Program-made: the position numbers and the translations under genes | Part shown: in pieces, positions 13,285-14,095 of the stretch | Position numbering within the stretch: the stretch's first letter is position 1 | Layout of the letters: each line of letters opens with the position of its first letter | From: an archaeon | Lineage (GTDB): Archaea; Nanobdellota; Nanobdellia; Woesearchaeales; JAGVOV01 | Assembly: GCA_020052545.1 (NCBI GenBank) | Contig: JAGVOV010000035.1 | Coordinates: 1-14,095, forward strand | DNA length: 14,095 nucleotides | Direction of reading: 5' to 3' | Notes under the pieces: generated by a model | Seen by the model: the letters and a program-made list of their open reading frames with translations, nothing else | Databases searched by the model: none | What the model was told of the DNA's origin: nothing

Positions 13285-14095
13285 ATGCAAAAAGTCCTCA
13301 GATGCGACCTTTGCGGCGGCAAAAGTTTCAGGATCCTTCTGGATGGGATGACCGATAGGCTGCACAAGGCAGACAACAGGAGATTCAATCTGAAGGAATG
13401 CAGCGGATGCGGTCTGGTCTTCGTGGATCCAAGGCTGTCCACTCCGCAAGAATTTACCAGGTACTACCCGAGAAATTACTATTCCTATTCTTCCAGCAGC
13501 AAGGATGGTTTCGCCGACAGGGCAGCCCTTTTCCTGTACGGCCTTTTCTATGATGATAATAACCGGCTGAATCCCCTGAGATTCCTCCTCTATCCGGTGT
13601 CTTTGTTTGTCAGAGGCACAAAGATAGCCAAAGGGGCAAAGATACTTGACATCGGCGGCGGCAGCGGATTCTTCCTTGAAAGGATGCGCAGCTTCGGGAT
13701 GCAGCCTTACTGCATCGAGCCGGGAAAAGAAGGCTATCTTGCATGCAAAAAAAAGGGCATCAAGGCCTGGAACAAAGAAGTGTTTGATATAGGGTTCAAA
13801 AAGGATTTCTTTGACGTGATAACGATAAACTCTGTGCTGGAGCATGTGGCTTATGTTGAGAAGACGATACACGAATGCAGAAGGATACTCAAGAAAGATG
13901 GTACCCTTATAGTGCAGGTGCCCAACACGAAAGGGCTCTCTTCAAGATTTTTCGGGAGGCACTGGGCAGAATGGGATGTGCCGAGGCACCTTACGAATTT
14001 CAGCAAAGACAATGTTATCAGATACATGGAGGAAGCGGGCCTTGAGATAACAAGGATAAGGAACACGGGCTCCCATTTCCAGTTCACACAGAGCA
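13285..14095 (+). CDS. Class I SAM methyltransferase with N-terminal zinc ribbon (3' end outside window)
   Basis: An open frame of 270 codons starts at the ATG at 13285, three bases after rfbA, and runs off the window. Cys7-x2-Cys10 and Cys39-x2-Cys42 (RCDLCGG; KECSGCGLVFVDPR) form a zinc ribbon, followed by RYYPRNYYSY. KILDIGGGSGFFLERM is SAM motif I, then YCIEPGKEG and FFDVITINSVLEHV, the standard order of motifs in Methyltransf_11/23-type enzymes. LKKDGTLIVQVPNTKG and DVPRHLTNFS follow. This zinc-ribbon architecture is common in sugar or lipid methyltransferases of O-antigen clusters and in sugar C-methyltransferases. The substrate is probably a sugar of this glycan, but the sequence does not say which. 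Co-transcription with the rhamnose operon is likely. Confidence 0.88.
   Translation, partial: MQKVLRCDLCGGKSFRILLDGMTDRLHKADNRRFNLKECSGCGLVFVDPRLSTPQEFTRYYPRNYYSYSSSSKDGFADRAALFLYGLFYDDNNRLNPLRFLLYPVSLFVRGTKIAKGAKILDIGGGSGFFLERMRSFGMQPYCIEPGKEGYLACKKKGIKAWNKEVFDIGFKKDFFDVITINSVLEHVAYVEKTIHECRRILKKDGTLIVQVPNTKGLSSRFFGRHWAEWDVPRHLTNFSKDNVIRYMEEAGLEITRIRNTGSHFQFTQS

Noticed and set aside
13165..13872. 235-codon minus-strand frame over the end of rfbA and the zinc-ribbon methyltransferase
   Set aside because: The plus strand carries an open frame with zinc ribbon and SAM motifs; the minus-strand product has no recognisable features.

Overview
The window looks like part of an archaeal chromosome. 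Signs of this are TATA-box-like promoters (TTTATAAA or ATTTAAAT cores), a 5S rRNA gene with its own TATA box and no 16S/23S beside it, GGTGA-type ribosome binding sites, and heavy use of AGG/AGA and ATA codons. A reduced, DPANN-like lineage is my best guess, but the sequence alone does not prove it.

Layout. (1) 1-1100: the 3' part of a NOL1/NOP2/Sun RNA cytosine-C5 methyltransferase; a short out-of-place copy of its last codons (620-649); a 63-codon small protein gene; and, on the minus strand, an orphan 5S rRNA gene. (2) 1227-3813: two tandem nucleotide-sugar 6-dehydrogenases, one of UDP-glucose type and one of UDP-N-acetylhexosamine (TviB/WecC) type. (3) 3955-7887: a tightly coupled CDP-sugar module of glucose-1-phosphate cytidylyltransferase (rfbF), CDP-glucose 4,6-dehydratase (rfbG), an RmlC-like cupin, an extended SDR and a GT2 glycosyltransferase. 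(4) 7884-10287, minus strand: an FkbM-family methyltransferase and a polytopic GT-C-type membrane glycosyltransferase. (5) 10400-13281: a complete dTDP-L-rhamnose set in the order rfbC-rfbB-rfbD-rfbA, then a zinc-ribbon SAM methyltransferase that runs off the window end at 14095.

Together regions 2-5 form a surface-glycan (N-glycan, S-layer glycan or polysaccharide) island. It would supply UDP-glucuronate, a UDP-N-acetylhexosaminuronate, dTDP-L-rhamnose and an unidentified CDP-6-deoxyhexose, along with transferases and methyltransferases to assemble and decorate the glycan. No rfbH-type dehydrase accompanies rfbF/rfbG. The CDP branch therefore probably ends in a 6-deoxyhexose rather than a 3,6-dideoxyhexose, and its cupin has lost two residues that the canonical rhamnose epimerase in the same island keeps. 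This branch is the most novel-looking part of the window.

I saw no CRISPR array, tRNA, insertion sequence or defence system.
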